DNA of 64,000 bases, taken from contig NW_017265145.1 in NCBI RefSeq assembly GCF_001638985.1, positions 1,218,353 through 1,282,352 of the forward strand. The letters run 5' to 3'. Below the pieces are notes generated by a model. It was given only the letters and a program-made list of their open reading frames with translations, did no database searches and was not told the DNA's origin. The DNA comes from Phycomyces blakesleeanus NRRL 1555(-). Taxonomy: Eukaryota; Mucoromycota; Mucoromycetes; Mucorales; Phycomycetaceae. This document shows positions 25,418 to 39,324 of the stretch, piece by piece. The stretch's first letter is position 1; each line of letters starts with the position of its first letter. The position numbers and the translations under genes are program-made.

Positions 25418-26623
25418 ATGTTTACATCTCGACCTACAACAGCCAACACGATGAAAATCAACCTTGTGTCTGAACATGGAACCACTAGCGATCAGACATT
25501 CTATTGTCCTGGATCAGTTATTCAAGGTATATCGATCAAAGATATATATATATATATATACTTGTATGATGTTTTTGATAGTTAAAAATTAAACTAAACC
25601 ATGTTTTCTTTTAAATCATTAGGCTCCGTAAGTCTTTCATTTTCGAAAAAGGTCGATCCAACCCGTGTTAGATTGGTCTTTGAGGCCTCTGAAGGCATCA
25701 ATTTATCTACAGCCACTCCTGGTGCAGTATCCAACCGACTCAACAATCTATTCCGCGTACAGAGCACCTTATGGGAGAAGAATGAATCCGACCAATTGAC
25801 GGAATCCGATTACACATTTCCATTCAACATTCAATTGCCAATGGTTCAGTTCCCCCCGTCAATGGACGAAATCACCTATCGATGTGTATATCGCCTCACA
25901 GCCTACCTTGACCTCTCAAAAAGCCGACAGGGAATAATCACCTTGGCCCAAAAGAAAATTAACTTTGTGCCGTTTATCGAAACTGCTATATTGAAGAGTC
26001 CCCTGACGGAAGAAATCACTCGCAATGGAATTAGAATGGTTACAAAACTCACTTCTTTAAACTATGTTTCGGGTGATAAAATACCCATCTCATTACGTTT
26101 CAGCACAGCCAAAAACAAGCCGGTCTCATTATCCATAAAACTCTCCCAAATCATTAACTTTATCACCGACGAAGAGTATCCGCTCGAGAAGACGACTATG
26201 GTTTCAAGCAGTCGTGTTCTGGCGGCTGGCACTACATACCATGAGACCTGTCTGGAAATTCCGAGCGACACTTCGCCAACCTTTGATTATGGTCGTATGA
26301 TATCCGTATCCTATATTCTGAAGATAACTATGGGACACAAATATTGCGCTGGTCTGTTACAGTCATCAGAGGTCTCAGTCGAGCTACCAATTCACATCGG
26401 TACTCTGGGATGTGGTATCCGCCCACCGGATGATCTCAAGATGTACACCATATTCTTAAAAAGTTCAAGTGCACGCAGCTCTGATTCTACATCTGACTTT
26501 GGCTTAGAACCCATTCCACCACCAAGATTCCTCAAGTTAGTCGAATATGAAAACGCATTACCAGTCTACACACCAGAACGTCTTCCTGACTACAGTTCCG
26601 TTCGAAGTGGTGTTCATGTCTAA
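25418..26623 (+). CDS. Alpha-arrestin-like protein
   Basis: Arrestin-domain protein of 369 residues, probably an adaptor in ubiquitin-dependent trafficking of membrane proteins. Exons are 25418-25526 and 25623-26623. The split Gly codon at the junction gives FYCPGSVIQGSVSLSFSKK, the start of the arrestin N fold. An arrestin N domain covers about residues 10-150 and an arrestin C domain about 155-300 (LTSLNYVSGDKIPISLRFST; SVSYILKITMGHKYCAG). The C-terminal tail has LPVY and LPDY, which fit the LPxY motif by which alpha-arrestins recruit Rsp5/Nedd4-type ligases. No full PPxY is present. The partner transporter is unknown. An antisense open frame at 26062-26271 is a shadow. Confidence 0.88.
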
Positions 26624-29600
26624 ATCAACCAAGCTACTCTTCCTCTCTTTTACTCTTTTTTATTTGTTTCCTCTTTACAACAATACCATTTTCTTTTCTG
26701 TTCATTTAATTCTTGTATCTTAGTTATTTATTTGCTTCTTTGCTTGCTTCTTTTATCCTATGTCCCTCCTTTTCTTTTTATTCTTTTTTTTTTATATTAC
26801 TCACTCACTCACATACTTCCTTATATACACTTTCCTTACATACATACGTACTTATATATATAGATATATATATATATGTATTATTTCTTCTTCTTTAGTT
26901 AAAGAAAAGAAAGAGAAAAAAACAACTTTAGAAAACCGAAAGAGTATAATTGCTGTACTAGCCACTGTAAATTTTTTTGACCTCTATACTTCCCCCTCTC
27001 TCATTATCCTCATTAACCATTGAATTCAAATATATGAAACTTTCTCTCTCTATATATATATATATTGTTGCTCTTATTACTGTTGGTATTGTCGTTGCTG
27101 TTGCTGCTGTTGTTGTTACTGTTATTGTTGTTTTGCTCACCTATGTGTAAATATATAACCATTTTGAATATAAATGAGTACAACATTGAATTATCACTTT
27201 TTTTATTTTTTTTTAAAAAATAGGTAATTATTGATGTCATAGTAGGCCCTGTCATGGTCTGTGTTGTACATATTATAGTGTGTTCCAAACATAGATTTTC
27301 CTCAAATTTTCTTTTAGAGCAGACTTTTTGTTTGGAACTTTTAATATATGTAATTCTCCTTTTTAAAATTGGTCTTTTAAAAGTGTGGATTAGACACTTG
27401 TTCTAGAATGTTTCCAGATTATTTATGGTATTTACGAGCTCAATATACTAAATAGAAGCGCACACACATACACACAAAGACTATAAAACTCAGTATACAT
27501 ATATCTAAGATAAGCAATCGTGGGTCAAAAATAATTGACTATGAGTAAAACATCCAAGGGGTAAGTAATACAGCATTTCTCGAAATTATTGGGGGTACTC
27601 AGCCTGATTGATCGATCTAAATTTTGTGCGAATCCTAGCCAATGATATCAATTTTTAGTTGAAGACACCAAAAGACAAAAGTACAAGATTCGTACAAAAT
27701 TCATAGAATAAGCTTTTGTACATTCTGCTTTCTTCTTTAGCCTATATCCACCTAAACTCTCGAAGAGGCCAAGCGTTTTTTCCTTTGACTCAAGATCTGG
27801 CAATGCATTTTCAACCTTGTGTATTTATTTAATGGCTTTAAGGGTTTGTTCAAGTTCCTTCACATTAGCTATCTGTTCCAACTTTACATTAACTTCCTTT
27901 TCGATTACTTCTAAGCAGTAATCTTACGGAGACGTCGTTTCTATTTAACCGGACTAGTTAATTGGGACCACCTGTCCGAGTCCCGGTGTCTTTCTCTAAT
28001 CCTTCAGGGCAAAATGATGTGTCCTGGAAAAACACAATATATTTATTGTACATATTAGCTTACTACTTTGTCACCACATTTTTTGTTAATCTATCTCTCC
28101 CCAGACACCTGACTCTCGTTCTTTTAAGGGTTAAAGTTTGTATCTGGGAAACCTCATAATAAAATACTGTCTCATGCAAAAATCAAATCCTGTATAATCA
28201 ATTAGTAGTCCTGAATTTAGATTTGACAATAAAGAAATAATAATTAGTCACAGATACACTACATCAATAGCCAGTTATGCAAAAGGTTATAAAGAGTTGT
28301 TGTCATTAGAGTGTGACGCAATCTTGTTGAATATTTCACTATTTATTGGCCTTCTTATGCGTATCGTGTTTTCTCTTTCTTTCACCTAAATATTTCCAGA
28401 GTTCGACAGCACCAGCTGGTAAGTAATCCCCATATACTCTTTTTTGCAAGGCACAAAAAAGAGTCTATAAGAATATTATGTGTCCTTAGGGAACAAATAG
28501 AATAATTTCATGCCGGCAGAATCAAATTGTCGTCTCCCACCAGGAAATGCTGTCCTCATAGAAGTAGCCTTAATCTATTAAGGAGAAAGATAAAAACAGC
28601 ATCGTATGGCATATAAAAAAGTAAGGATTCAACCGGTCAAAGAGCTGTGGGTTTTTCGATCGAAATTTGATCGAAATTTGATCTTTCAAAAAGACGTACA
28701 AATTTTGATCGTCGATATTACAATTGTCGACCAATAATATTGTTCGGGTTTTAAACTTTGATCAATCAATTTGGCTGACTACCCCCAAGGAAAGAGTCAG
28801 AACATCAAGTAAACCGCGTCCGTTCCTTATTTGCAGTGAAAGAAAAATTCTTCAGCAAGTCATATCAGTTATTACTTTTTTCTTTATCTCTACTTCTAAT
28901 TTTATTCACGCAATATATTAGAAAATACTATCAAAGACATTACTGAATATTGTGAAGAATATCAAGAACATATCGAAAAACTAAAAAAGAAAAAAAAAGA
29001 AAAAGTTGATTACGAAAACAGAACACGGCTAATTCAACTCATGTGTGACAGACTGAGAGAAAGATCTTTGGTCGATAAATTGCTTGTTTCAGTTTTTGGC
29101 CCAAATGCAAACCATTCTATCTCTGAGAGGGATTTAGGTAGGGAACACACAAAGTAAGAACACTAATGCCAATTATATGAGTCCCTCCTCTCCTTCTTTT
29201 TTCTTCTTAGAAATGTTGCAATACATTTCTATCAACAAAAAATATGTCTTATAGTGTTGGATTATGCAGGTCTGACAAATGACCCAAATGATTTTAAAAA
29301 AAAAGCTTTTAGAGTAAGCTTTGAAAAATATGATTAATTCAAAGAAAATACTGAAAACTCCTTTTAGGGTCAACAAGAACATTGAGAAGGTTTATTGTTG
29401 CCAATTTGCCTCAAAATAACAAAATTGAGATATTTGAAAGAAAAGAAATATTAAACAATCCTGTTGTATTTGACATACATGGGTAACCACCGTAATATAG
29501 GAAGAAGGACAAGTCACTATAACAGTCCATCCAATAGAACACTCTTCCCGCATAATAGTCATTATAAAAGACACAAGCCGAATGTGACTAGATAGATCCT

Positions 29601-30079
29601 TATTAGATATAAATACCCTCACAGTACCTGTATTTGTATATAAGTTTAATCGATTATCCATTCCGTCAGTGTGTTCTAGCAAGATCTTCTTTATCTTGTC
29701 TAAACCAACTTTAGTTTTTATGCTTGATTATGCCCTTTTGTGCCTCAATTTTATTTTTTATTTGCTCAAAGAGAAACTGGCATTGTTTCAATCTTAAGTA
29801 AAAAACCAGTATTCAGGTTTTACAATATTTATCGTGTGGCATAAATCCCACGTGTCAGAGCCTGTCAGCACAAAACAAAAATGAAAAAATGTGATCTTCC
29901 AGAAAACTGCTGACTAACTTATGTTGAACTTAAAAAGGCGAAGGGTAGGCATTTTGATATCTGACCGTCATTGTCATACTTTATATATATATATATATTT
30001 ATTCACTTTTACCCCACACTTCACAGACGTTATCTTTACCTTTCTTAATTTTTTTTCATAGTTTGATAATAATAATAAG
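26624..30079. other. Intergenic, 3.5 kb, unresolved
   Basis: AT-rich DNA with no confidently recognised gene. Splice-like signals occur (GTAAGT at about 27561 and 28420; pyrimidine-AG tracts), and one coding-like segment lies at 28922-29155. Attempts to join these into a gene model gave stops. There is a GATCGAAATTT direct repeat near 28657-28680. Confidence 0.4.
28922..29155 (+). other. Possible orphan exon, charged coiled coil
   Basis: Preceded by an AG acceptor-like end, an open frame reads ENTIKDITEYCEEYQEHIEK, then a Lys run, then NRTRLIQLMCDRLRERSLVD. Composition looks coding, but no start, family or in-frame neighbour exon was found. It may be part of an unmodelled gene or a transposon remnant. 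Confidence 0.3.
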
Positions 30080-33000
30080 ATGTCAGATAACAAACATGGA
30101 AAACAGGCTAAAAGACGCCTGAAACAACTCGGAAGAACTTTGGCACCATCTCAAACGGGCTGGTCAGAATCAGATGACGATCTCAGTCATGAAAGTATGC
30201 TTAAAGATCTACCACAGAAAATAAAATTTAAACCAAAGGCTGATTGCGTTCAAACGTAGTGGACATTACATCAGTTCGAATTGGCGATGTAGTAATGTCA
30301 ATCGTTCCTCCCAAGAATCCCGAACTTGTTCCTGAGCACACTGCTCCATTTTACGAAGAGTCTCAGGTAAATATAGAAAAAAAAAAGACCTAATTAGTGT
30401 CTCTAACGTATCTTTAAATCTATTTAATTACTAGGAAATATTGAGACATTTGAGATGGTAAATAATTACATTCAAAAGGATTTTATTATTTGCGGGATAT
30501 TTTCTTATTAAAAAAATATTGTATTATAAAATATCTGAAAAGGATGATGCAAAAAGACAAGGTAATAAAAATAGGACTATTGCTAGCACTAAGTATCCCT
30601 ATCAAAGGGTAAAATTATAAAGACTTATTTGTAAAAAAAAAATGCTAGCTTGGACAAGATATCTTCCTTATTGGCCCTCCAGGACCATTAAGACGTTCTT
30701 TAGTAATGAAATATGCTGAAATGACCCAACGCGAGTAAGTTTAAGCTACAAATCCCACAGACTTAACCTAACATTTATTGGTGTTTTTGATGAACTTTGT
30801 GTTTGCTCCTGTGTTCGCTATATAGAATTGAATATGTGGCCCTGTCAAAGGATGTGACAGATGCAGACCTTAAGCAGCGCCGAGAGTTGCACAATGGAAC
30901 GTCGTTTTATTTGGATCAAGCTGCTGTTAGAGCTGCTATCCATGGTAGAATCTTAGTTTTGGATGGAATTGAAAAGGCTGAGCGCAATGTATTACCTATA
31001 TTGAATAATCTTCTCGAGAACCGTGAAATGTCTTTGGATGATGGCCGATTTCTTACTACAAAAGACATCAAAGACCAGGGTAACAGCACCACAAAATTTG
31101 AAAAGGTGGATCCAAAATTTTTGGTTTTTGCTCTAGGTAAATATATATGTTTGCATACCTTTCTTTTCTTATATATGTGCTTCAGAGAGTTTTCTGAATA
31201 CGGGTAATTAATTTCAGTAACATTAAAGGTTTGCCTGTGCCACCATACATTGGATATCCTTTGGATCCTCCCCTGAGATCCCGCTTCCAGAGTAGAGATG
31301 TAAAATCTCCAGATTTTCAAAGTCAGGTCAACCAAATGTTAGCCATTACGGACAAGAAAGTGCAGAGACAACTTATCGAACGACTTGTTTCAATTTCGAT
31401 GGTATTGGGTGTCAGATCAGACAAAAACTCTGGCCGAGAAATTGAGGTTCCCGAGTTCCCAATGACAATAGAAAGTCTTGCATCCTTACTACTTCTCTTC
31501 CCCAACCTGCATCCTCGTTTTGCTGTCGATTTGCTGTACCCATACCCACTGTTGCCCACTTGTGACCTTGAGCAAATAAGCATAATCGAAGCCGCCTACC
31601 GAAGATTTGGAGTTGCTTCCGCCGTAGTAGAAGCCCACGAAGAAGCTCGCCAGACATCTTCTGGCTATCTCATTGCGAACGTTGATCGATTAGACCCACC
31701 TGCTGTCTCGATTGATAAGTCTCATTATATTCCAAAGGCCATTGCGACCTTTTCTCATGCTACCTCACCACTTGGCGTGCCTGTGTTCAGTGGACCCAAA
31801 GAGTTTAGTTCCGCAGAGTATTTTATAGAAACACCCTACCATAGAGAGATCTACACATCAATGGTAATAGTCCATTCGGGTAACACTGATATGTGTCTAA
31901 TTGGAACCCAAAAGGGTGTTGGAAAATCTGCACTCGTTCGGCACTGTGAGTAAATAATATTGTTTCGAAAGCAATATTATGCAAGTACTAACCGACTTAA
32001 ATTATTTTTCTCCTTTTTCTACTACTATTTTAGTTGCCAGAAACCTTGGGTATGTCATTGATTATATTCCACTTTATCGTGACATGTCATCAAGAGATTT
32101 GCTGCAGCGTAGATCGACTACACCCACAGGAGACACTATCTGGGAGGTAAATATATACACTAAAATATATATCTTTACCAACTATTGCCTTATATGTATT
32201 TGTATATACAAATAGAACTCGCTCTTAGTCGAAGCTGCTATTCATGGCAACTTGGCAGTTCTCGATGGTATCGAGGCATTATCCTATGGAACCCTCAATA
32301 CACTGCAGAGGCTTACTAACGAGCGTGAAATGCAACTTCCTGATGGTACACGTCTCATTAATGCACATCGATATGAGAAACTGATGAAAAAATCAAAACT
32401 CTCCATTAACGATCTTGCGGCCAAAAAATTGATCCCAATTCATCCTGCGTTCCGTATCATTGCTCTGGCCCGATCGGGAGTCAGTGGTCAAACAGACACA
32501 AAGGCTGGATCTTGGCTCACAGCAGAGATCTTGTCCATGTTCCAGTTTATTGTGGTTGATTCATTACCATCAAATGTATGATTGCCACTACCACTACTAT
32601 CAGTATTAGTATTAGCATTACTTTTTTCAAGAAAAAACATCTGTCTGTATATGTGTTTATATATTCACAATTTCTTTATTTATTTATATTATACCAGGAA
32701 GAACAAGAGGTTTTGAGATGTCTCTCTCCAGGTGTGGATGAAGACAGACTTTCACAACTATTGACCTTCTCTCGTCGTCTGAGGCGAGACAAGGATGAAA
32801 CTGTCAGGATGCTTTCCAGTGCATTGTCTACTCGCCAGCTGATTAGGATTTGCCGACGTTTGGCCTACTTTGAGGACGAAAGTCTTTATAAGTCCATTGA
32901 AAAGGCTGCTCTTTCTAGATTTATGCCTGCAATTGCAAGAGAAGCCTTGCATGAACTGATGATTGCAAACGGTATATATCCATCAAAAAAAGACATTCAT

Positions 33001-36000
33001 GTTGAAGGGGTAATATATACATATACATACATAATCATATATTACGGCATCGTTGGTTTTCCTAAAAGTCTACCTTTCTTTAACAAAAAAACAAATGCAG
33101 CTCGTAATCGAAATTCTTCCATCCCGTCAAGACCCTCAGCAGATTAGAATCGGAGGAGTGGTGGAGCCTGTATTCAAAGGAGGCGATCCTATGCTGATTC
33201 CAAATGTTGTATTCCATGAAAACCCTGCGCACACTGAGATTTTGAGAGAGATGCTGAAGGATTATCAATTGGGTTAGTTGAGTGTTTTTATATAATGTAG
33301 AGCTTTGAATTTAATACTAGACTTAATATGTTCCAAAGTTTTATTCGCTCATTTACTCACCTTCCCTTTTATTTATTTAATTATATACTTTAAATTTGTT
33401 TTTTTTTGTTTTTGATTAGGGGATCATTTACTGCTTATCGGAAATCAGGGTGTAGGCAAGAATAAACTTGCCGACTACTTTTTGCAGTTACTCCAACTGC
33501 CTCGTGAATACATCCAACTCCACAGAGATAGCACTGTTCAAAGCTTGACAACCACGCCTGCTATCCGAGAAGGTGTCTTGGCCTTTGAAGACTCTGCGCT
33601 TGTAAAGGCTGTTAGTGAAGGTATAGTTTTCTTTTTCATTTTAGTCATACGAAGAAGGACACAATCTGGTGATATTATTGTGACCGACTTATTATGGATC
33701 TTATTTCTTTTTTGTAGGCACAATACTTGTGGTCGATGAAGCTGATAAGGCACCAACTTATGTAACAGCAGTATTGAAAAGTTTAGTAGAAGATGGTCAG
33801 ATGGTGCTTGGGGACGGAAGACGTATTGTTTCGAAAGAATCTGATGTTCAAGAAAACGACCGATATATTCTTGTACATCCTGTAAGATACACAAATATAT
33901 CTGCTTAATAGACACCCACAAAGAGAGATAGAGAGAAAGAGAAAATCTTACGTGAATGGTTAATGACAAAATATATACATATATTCTTAGAACTTCCGTA
34001 TGATTGTTCTTGCCAATCGACCAGGTATGAGCTATTCAAGAATCATTATTAAAATTTAAAAAATTTAAAGAAAAATAAAGTCGTTTAAGCTAATCAGATA
34101 TTTCAAACAGGTTATCCATTCCTTGGTAAAGAGTCATTTGGAACTGTTGGTTTTTAGGCAATAAGTACCAAGTATCTTATTTTTATTTTTAATTCATTTA
34201 TATATTCTCTAATATTAGGAAACGATTTCTACCGTGAAATTGGAGACGTTTTTAGCTGGTATGATTACTTTTTACCTACAGAGAGTAAATGCTATTTTCA
34301 ACAAATGTATCATGTTATATCATGTTATATTAAATATTTTATTTTATTTTTGTATTTCTAGTCATGCAGTAGACAACCCGGACAAGCTTTCAGAGGTAAA
34401 TGAGGGGGGAGTATGATTTACTTAAAGGAAGAGTAACGAAAAGGCTGTGAGATTTGTAACTAATATACAGGAATTGTTTATCAGATGTATCTCTTAAGAA
34501 AATACGGACCTAATGTGTCTGAACAACTTCTTGATAAGCTTTCCAGTGCATTTACCGATCTTCGTAGACTAGTTGATGAAGGGTAAGATACCTTTAGGCA
34601 TAGAAGAAAACCAAAACTAGTACTTAGTAAAGAATACCGTTTGTACTCTTTTTATAACCTAGGCTTATTTCATACCCTTACTCTACACGCGAACTTGTTA
34701 ATATTGTACTTCATTTAGAGGTAATTTGCATTAGTATTTTATTATAGAATATATAGAAGAAACAGAAAATGATACCTTTGTAGTACCAATCTTTCTATTT
34801 GGCCTGATGTAACATATTAAATTAATTGCACTGTCATCATTACTCATTTACTTTAATTAGAAATATCCTGATGAGGGTATATCGAAGATTCTCCAGAACG
34901 TATTTGACTTTGACAAGTACGATCATGCATCAAAGGAACTCTTGATCGAGATATTTGAAAAACATGGCATTCCTGTTGGTCTTGACTCGGAGTTTTCCAT
35001 GAATTTGGGAGATGTCTTGGATCTTGGACATCCTATCTCAACAGAACTATGGACTCGTTTGCCTAATTCTAAACATACCAAGTCCAAAGTAGAGACTCAC
35101 GATATTGCTATTCGAGTAAGTATACTTATCCGTTTGCCTTTATCCTCTTCTTCTTGTTCTCTGTTTATTATATATATATATAAAGAGTATATAGTTTTCT
35201 AGCACATAAACATATTTATAATGTTTTTACTATCAATAGGGCGGCTGGGACCTTGACGTAGGAAAGAATTGGAAGGAACTTGAACGAAGAGAAGGTCGTT
35301 CAATTGTATTCTCTGAACAGCTCTATAACTTTGATATTCCTACCCGTGGTGAAGCGCTAGATATTGCGACTGTCGAAGATGGCAGTCTATTTGTAATCAC
35401 CACAAATCCTGTCACTCTTCATCATGTTGATGCAAACCACAAGAGAATTGAGAGCATAGATCTGTACGAATACTTTCCCTTGCAAAGAGGTAAAAGAAGA
35501 ACAATATAGTGGCATAGAATATAAAATAATTGATCTTGTTTTCTTTCTTTCTTGGTATAATCTCTAGCACCTCCAAGACTTCGTATAACAGTAATTCGTA
35601 CTAATGGCGCAGTCAAGTATCTTGCTCTTCACAACCCCTCAAACAACGAGCTGCTCTGTTGCGACTTTGGGAATAAAAAGATTGTCTCGGTTGTAGTACG
35701 TACCAGTTGTCCAAAAGAAGGCAATATAATCCTTTATTACTTTTGAACCTTCTCGCTCTGTTTTGTGTGTTTCTTCAATCGATTTACACCAACAGCTGAT
35801 ATATATATCTAAATTATTATTCTTTATTAATTGTTGCTTTAGATCCGTGGGCTTGAACCTCTAACGTCTATTATGTGTACCAACCTGAGTTCTTCCGGTG
35901 TAATTGGTGAGAATAAGATAAAAACAACAGAGTAATTAGAGGGATGACTAACAATATTATTTATTAATTTATTAATTACTCTAAAATTATGCTGATGTTG

Positions 36001-39000
36001 ATGATATTGATATTAATATTGATCATCATTACTGTGGGTAGCTTTCTATCAAGAAGATCAGCCCACAATTGCCGTTTTAGACTTTAATACCTCAAAACAA
36101 CACACAGTGACACTTCCTGTACGAAGTAAGTAGGTTTTGTGTGTATTTACAAAACGTGTGCTTATTTTTCTTAAATAATAATAATAATAATAATAATAAT
36201 ATAAATTCTCTAGTTAACCAACTTTTGGTAATCGAGCCTCACTTTTGGATTGCACGGGGAAGTCGTGACGGCACAACATATGTTTTGTATCCAGAAGAGA
36301 ATAATGGACCTGAAGGCGGACTTCCTATACTCTTGGAGCCTATTAAAGTCCAAGGTCAAAATGGTCATGAAATTGGTGAAGTAGCCAATGTGTTTGAGCA
36401 AGAGTTTGCGTAAGTACAATTATATAAATATTATTGTATTCTAACGTATATCTTCTATAATTATATACAGTCCTGGAGCAAGATTTGGTCAGAGCGATCA
36501 CCCTTACAAATTCTGTACAATTCTTCAAGGGTGTTCACACAATGAATTCTTGCAAAAGTCAGGCGTGGTAGAAATAGCGTCTTACTTCAATGTCGAAAGA
36601 ACTGGATACCAAGCCAACAAACTCAAGGGCTCTTCGCTCTACCTTTCGAACTCTCAGAAATTAGCTGTTGTTCAGCCTCCTATTGTATGTCTTTTAGAAA
36701 GAAAGAGCATATACATTCTTATTATTATTATCATTATTATTTTTACGATGTCTAAAACCTCTTTCTGTATTTGGTATATTATCGTAGGACGGCCGTGCTG
36801 AGAGTACAATTGATTTGCTTGATCCTGCCAGACATCAAATGTGGAGAATCAAATTACCCCTCTCTATCTTGGGGGGACCAGATACGTAAGTATACATTTG
36901 GCGTAACAATAGTCTACCAATAATGAGAATAAGAATAAGAATAGAAATACTACTAATATTAATACTAATAAGAGCTGGATAAAATTAATACTTATGATGA
37001 TATAAATTAAATCTTTTGCTGGTACTTATTCATATACCTTTTTTTTTAAAAAAAAAACAGTGATGTGCCAGGAGCAGGATTTTCAAGATTTCAATTAGAG
37101 AGACGTGCAGCTTCGTTGTGTGAGTTGTCAAATGGCAATTTGGTTACAATGGACAATGCTGGGTCTGTCAGAATCTGGCAAGTCAGCTCCTCGGACTTAT
37201 TTAAAGCAGCCCAGACATGGAAGCAAATGGTCGGTGTTGACCAGAAGATCCTGTCTGTTGTGTATGAGAAAAAGGTACTTTATTTTTGTTACGGTTAAAA
37301 TATTAAGTGTATATATAAGACACAATACATGCATTTTAGAAAGTATCTGACTGGTTGTATTATTTCTACTTTTAATTATTCTTAGGATGGAAAGAAGAGT
37401 GATCCTTCTTCCCAGGGCGATGACGCGAACAAAACAAATGGCAGTGGTGAATCTGGGGGTGACTCCGATGAGGGAAGCGGTGGCTCAGGAAATGGTGGGG
37501 AAAGTGGCTCCGGAAGTGGTGGTGCTGGTGGAAGCGGTGGAATTGGTGGTAGTGGTGGCGAGAACATGAACGAAGGAGGACGCGAAGAAGCAAGCTTCGA
37601 GGATATTCAAAACTTAAAACTGGTACGTGCGTAACCAGTGCGTTGCCTATTTGTCACAAGTGCCCTAATTTAAAATTATGTCCACAACCAAACCATATAT
37701 ATATATATATACAGAAAACAGCAGGGGACGAAGCAAATGTAGTAAGCGATGCCAAGAGGTAATTCTACAACACCCATAATTATCATTCTTCTTTCTTTTG
37801 GCTCTTCTTGTTAGGCTTAGAAAGTAATATTCTGTATGTGGTTTTGGTAGAGAAATGCATGAACAAGCTATGGAGAAAATGCTTGATAAAATCAATATGA
37901 CACAGGGTGACTACCAAGTAAGTTACATATAAAATACCATCTCTTTGGGTTATTAAGATACTGAAGAAAGAAAAGTATTAAGAAAAAAAACTCGTATTTA
38001 TGTAGCAATTTCAAAAATACATGGAAAACATTCGACGTGAGGTTCGTGAACTTCGCGTCATATTGGAAAGTGTCGAGGCCAAAAACAAGGAGCGTGTGTG
38101 GTTAAAGAACCAATCGTCCGGTGATCTTGACGACACCAAAATGTAAATGTGGCCCGATCAACTATGGTTCTTCTTCTTTTTATTTGTGAAAAGAAAATAA
38201 CATGAACAAATCTATAAGAAACTAGTCGTATATATATATATATATATATATATTCATTTATTTATATATTTATTTAATGTCTTTAATCTTCATAGTATTG
38301 AAGGGCTTACAGGAGAAAGGGCTATTTATAAGAAGAGAGGCGATGATGATCCTGAGATTGGACTTTTCCAGGATAAACCCAAAAGAATGAACTTTGTGTT
38401 TGATCTTTCGGCCAGGTAAAATTCTATTATTTCTTTTTTTTATAAAAAAACAAGCATCTATTAATAATACAATACAATACAATACAATACAATGTCTATT
38501 ATATTCTTTGTAGTATGTTTCGGTTCAATGCCCACGATCGTCGGCTAGAGAGATCTATGGAGGTTGCACTTATGCTCATGGAGGCCTTTAGGGGATTTGA
38601 ACACAAGTTCGCATACAGGATTGTAGGGCACAGTGGCGATGGAGCTAATATTGAGTTTGTAAAACCTGGGAACTATCCCAAGACCGAGAAAGAAGAATTT
38701 GAGATTCTGAGCAAAATGCGAGCTCATTCTCAGTATTGTCTAAGTGGAGGTAACAAAGAATATATGGAAATATTAAAAAGAAAGAGAGAAAGAAACTTGT
38801 ATCGACTTGTTATTAACTTGAAAATATAACGCACCTAAAGATAATACACTTGGAGCTGCTTCTCATTCAGTCAAGGAAATTGTCAAGGAAGAGGGAGATG
38901 ACCATTTTGTAGTTATTCTGTCAGACGCAAACATTGCCCAATACAACATTCATCCCGATGATATCGCAAGAGGTAATTAACCATGATGTAGAAATATATG

Positions 39001-39324
39001 GTTAACGCACACGTTCATTCTGATTTGCTTGTTGTACATAGTACTGAAATCAGATGATCGTGTTACTGCGCAAATGATCTTTATCGGATCGCTTCAAGAC
39101 CAGGCAGAACAGTAAGTTCCTTTTTATTTATTATTATTATAAGCATTACAACTATAAACAAGCATTTTGTATGTATATCTAAAATATTAGGCTCACTATT
39201 TTATTTGATGCGAATCTCTAGGCTAAAAAAGGCACTTGGAAGCAATGCCCACATGTGCGTTGAAAATAAGGAGCTTCCAAAGATTATGAAAGCTCTTTTC
39301 TTGGCTTCAATGATCAAGTCTTGA
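30080..39324 (+). CDS. VWA8: VWA8 homologue, three AAA modules plus VWA
   Basis: Giant AAA ATPase with a C-terminal von Willebrand A domain; 1875 residues versus about 1905 in human. Exons: 30080-30194, 30260-30366, 30435-30457, 30543-30561, 30649-30734, 30826-31136, 31229-31945, 32034-32146, 32216-32575, 32698-33009, 33101-33272, 33420-33620, 33718-33881, 33991-34024, 34111-34125, 34219-34258, 34362-34395, 34485-34582, 34663-34720, 34861-35115, 35240-35489, 35568-35695, 35843-35906, 36042-36125, 36214-36409, 36471-36684, 36788-36885, 37061-37274, 37386-37622, 37715-37758, 37851-37917, 38006-38142, 38296-38415, 38514-38749, 38841-38972, 39042-39111, 39222-39324. AAA sites: GPPGPLRRS (about 97), GTQKGVGKSALVRH (about 446), GNQGVGKNK (about 787), Walker B LVVDEADKA (about 850). 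A Gly/Ser linker covers about 1500-1560. The MIDAS motif DLSAS is near 1692. Animal VWA8 is mitochondrial; here the N-terminus is Lys/Arg-rich then acidic, so targeting is uncertain. Exon 1 is the weakest call. Confidence 0.93.

Noticed and set aside
29392..29682. 96-residue minus-strand open frame
   Set aside because: No domain, no splice partner and no similarity to neighbours; likely chance.
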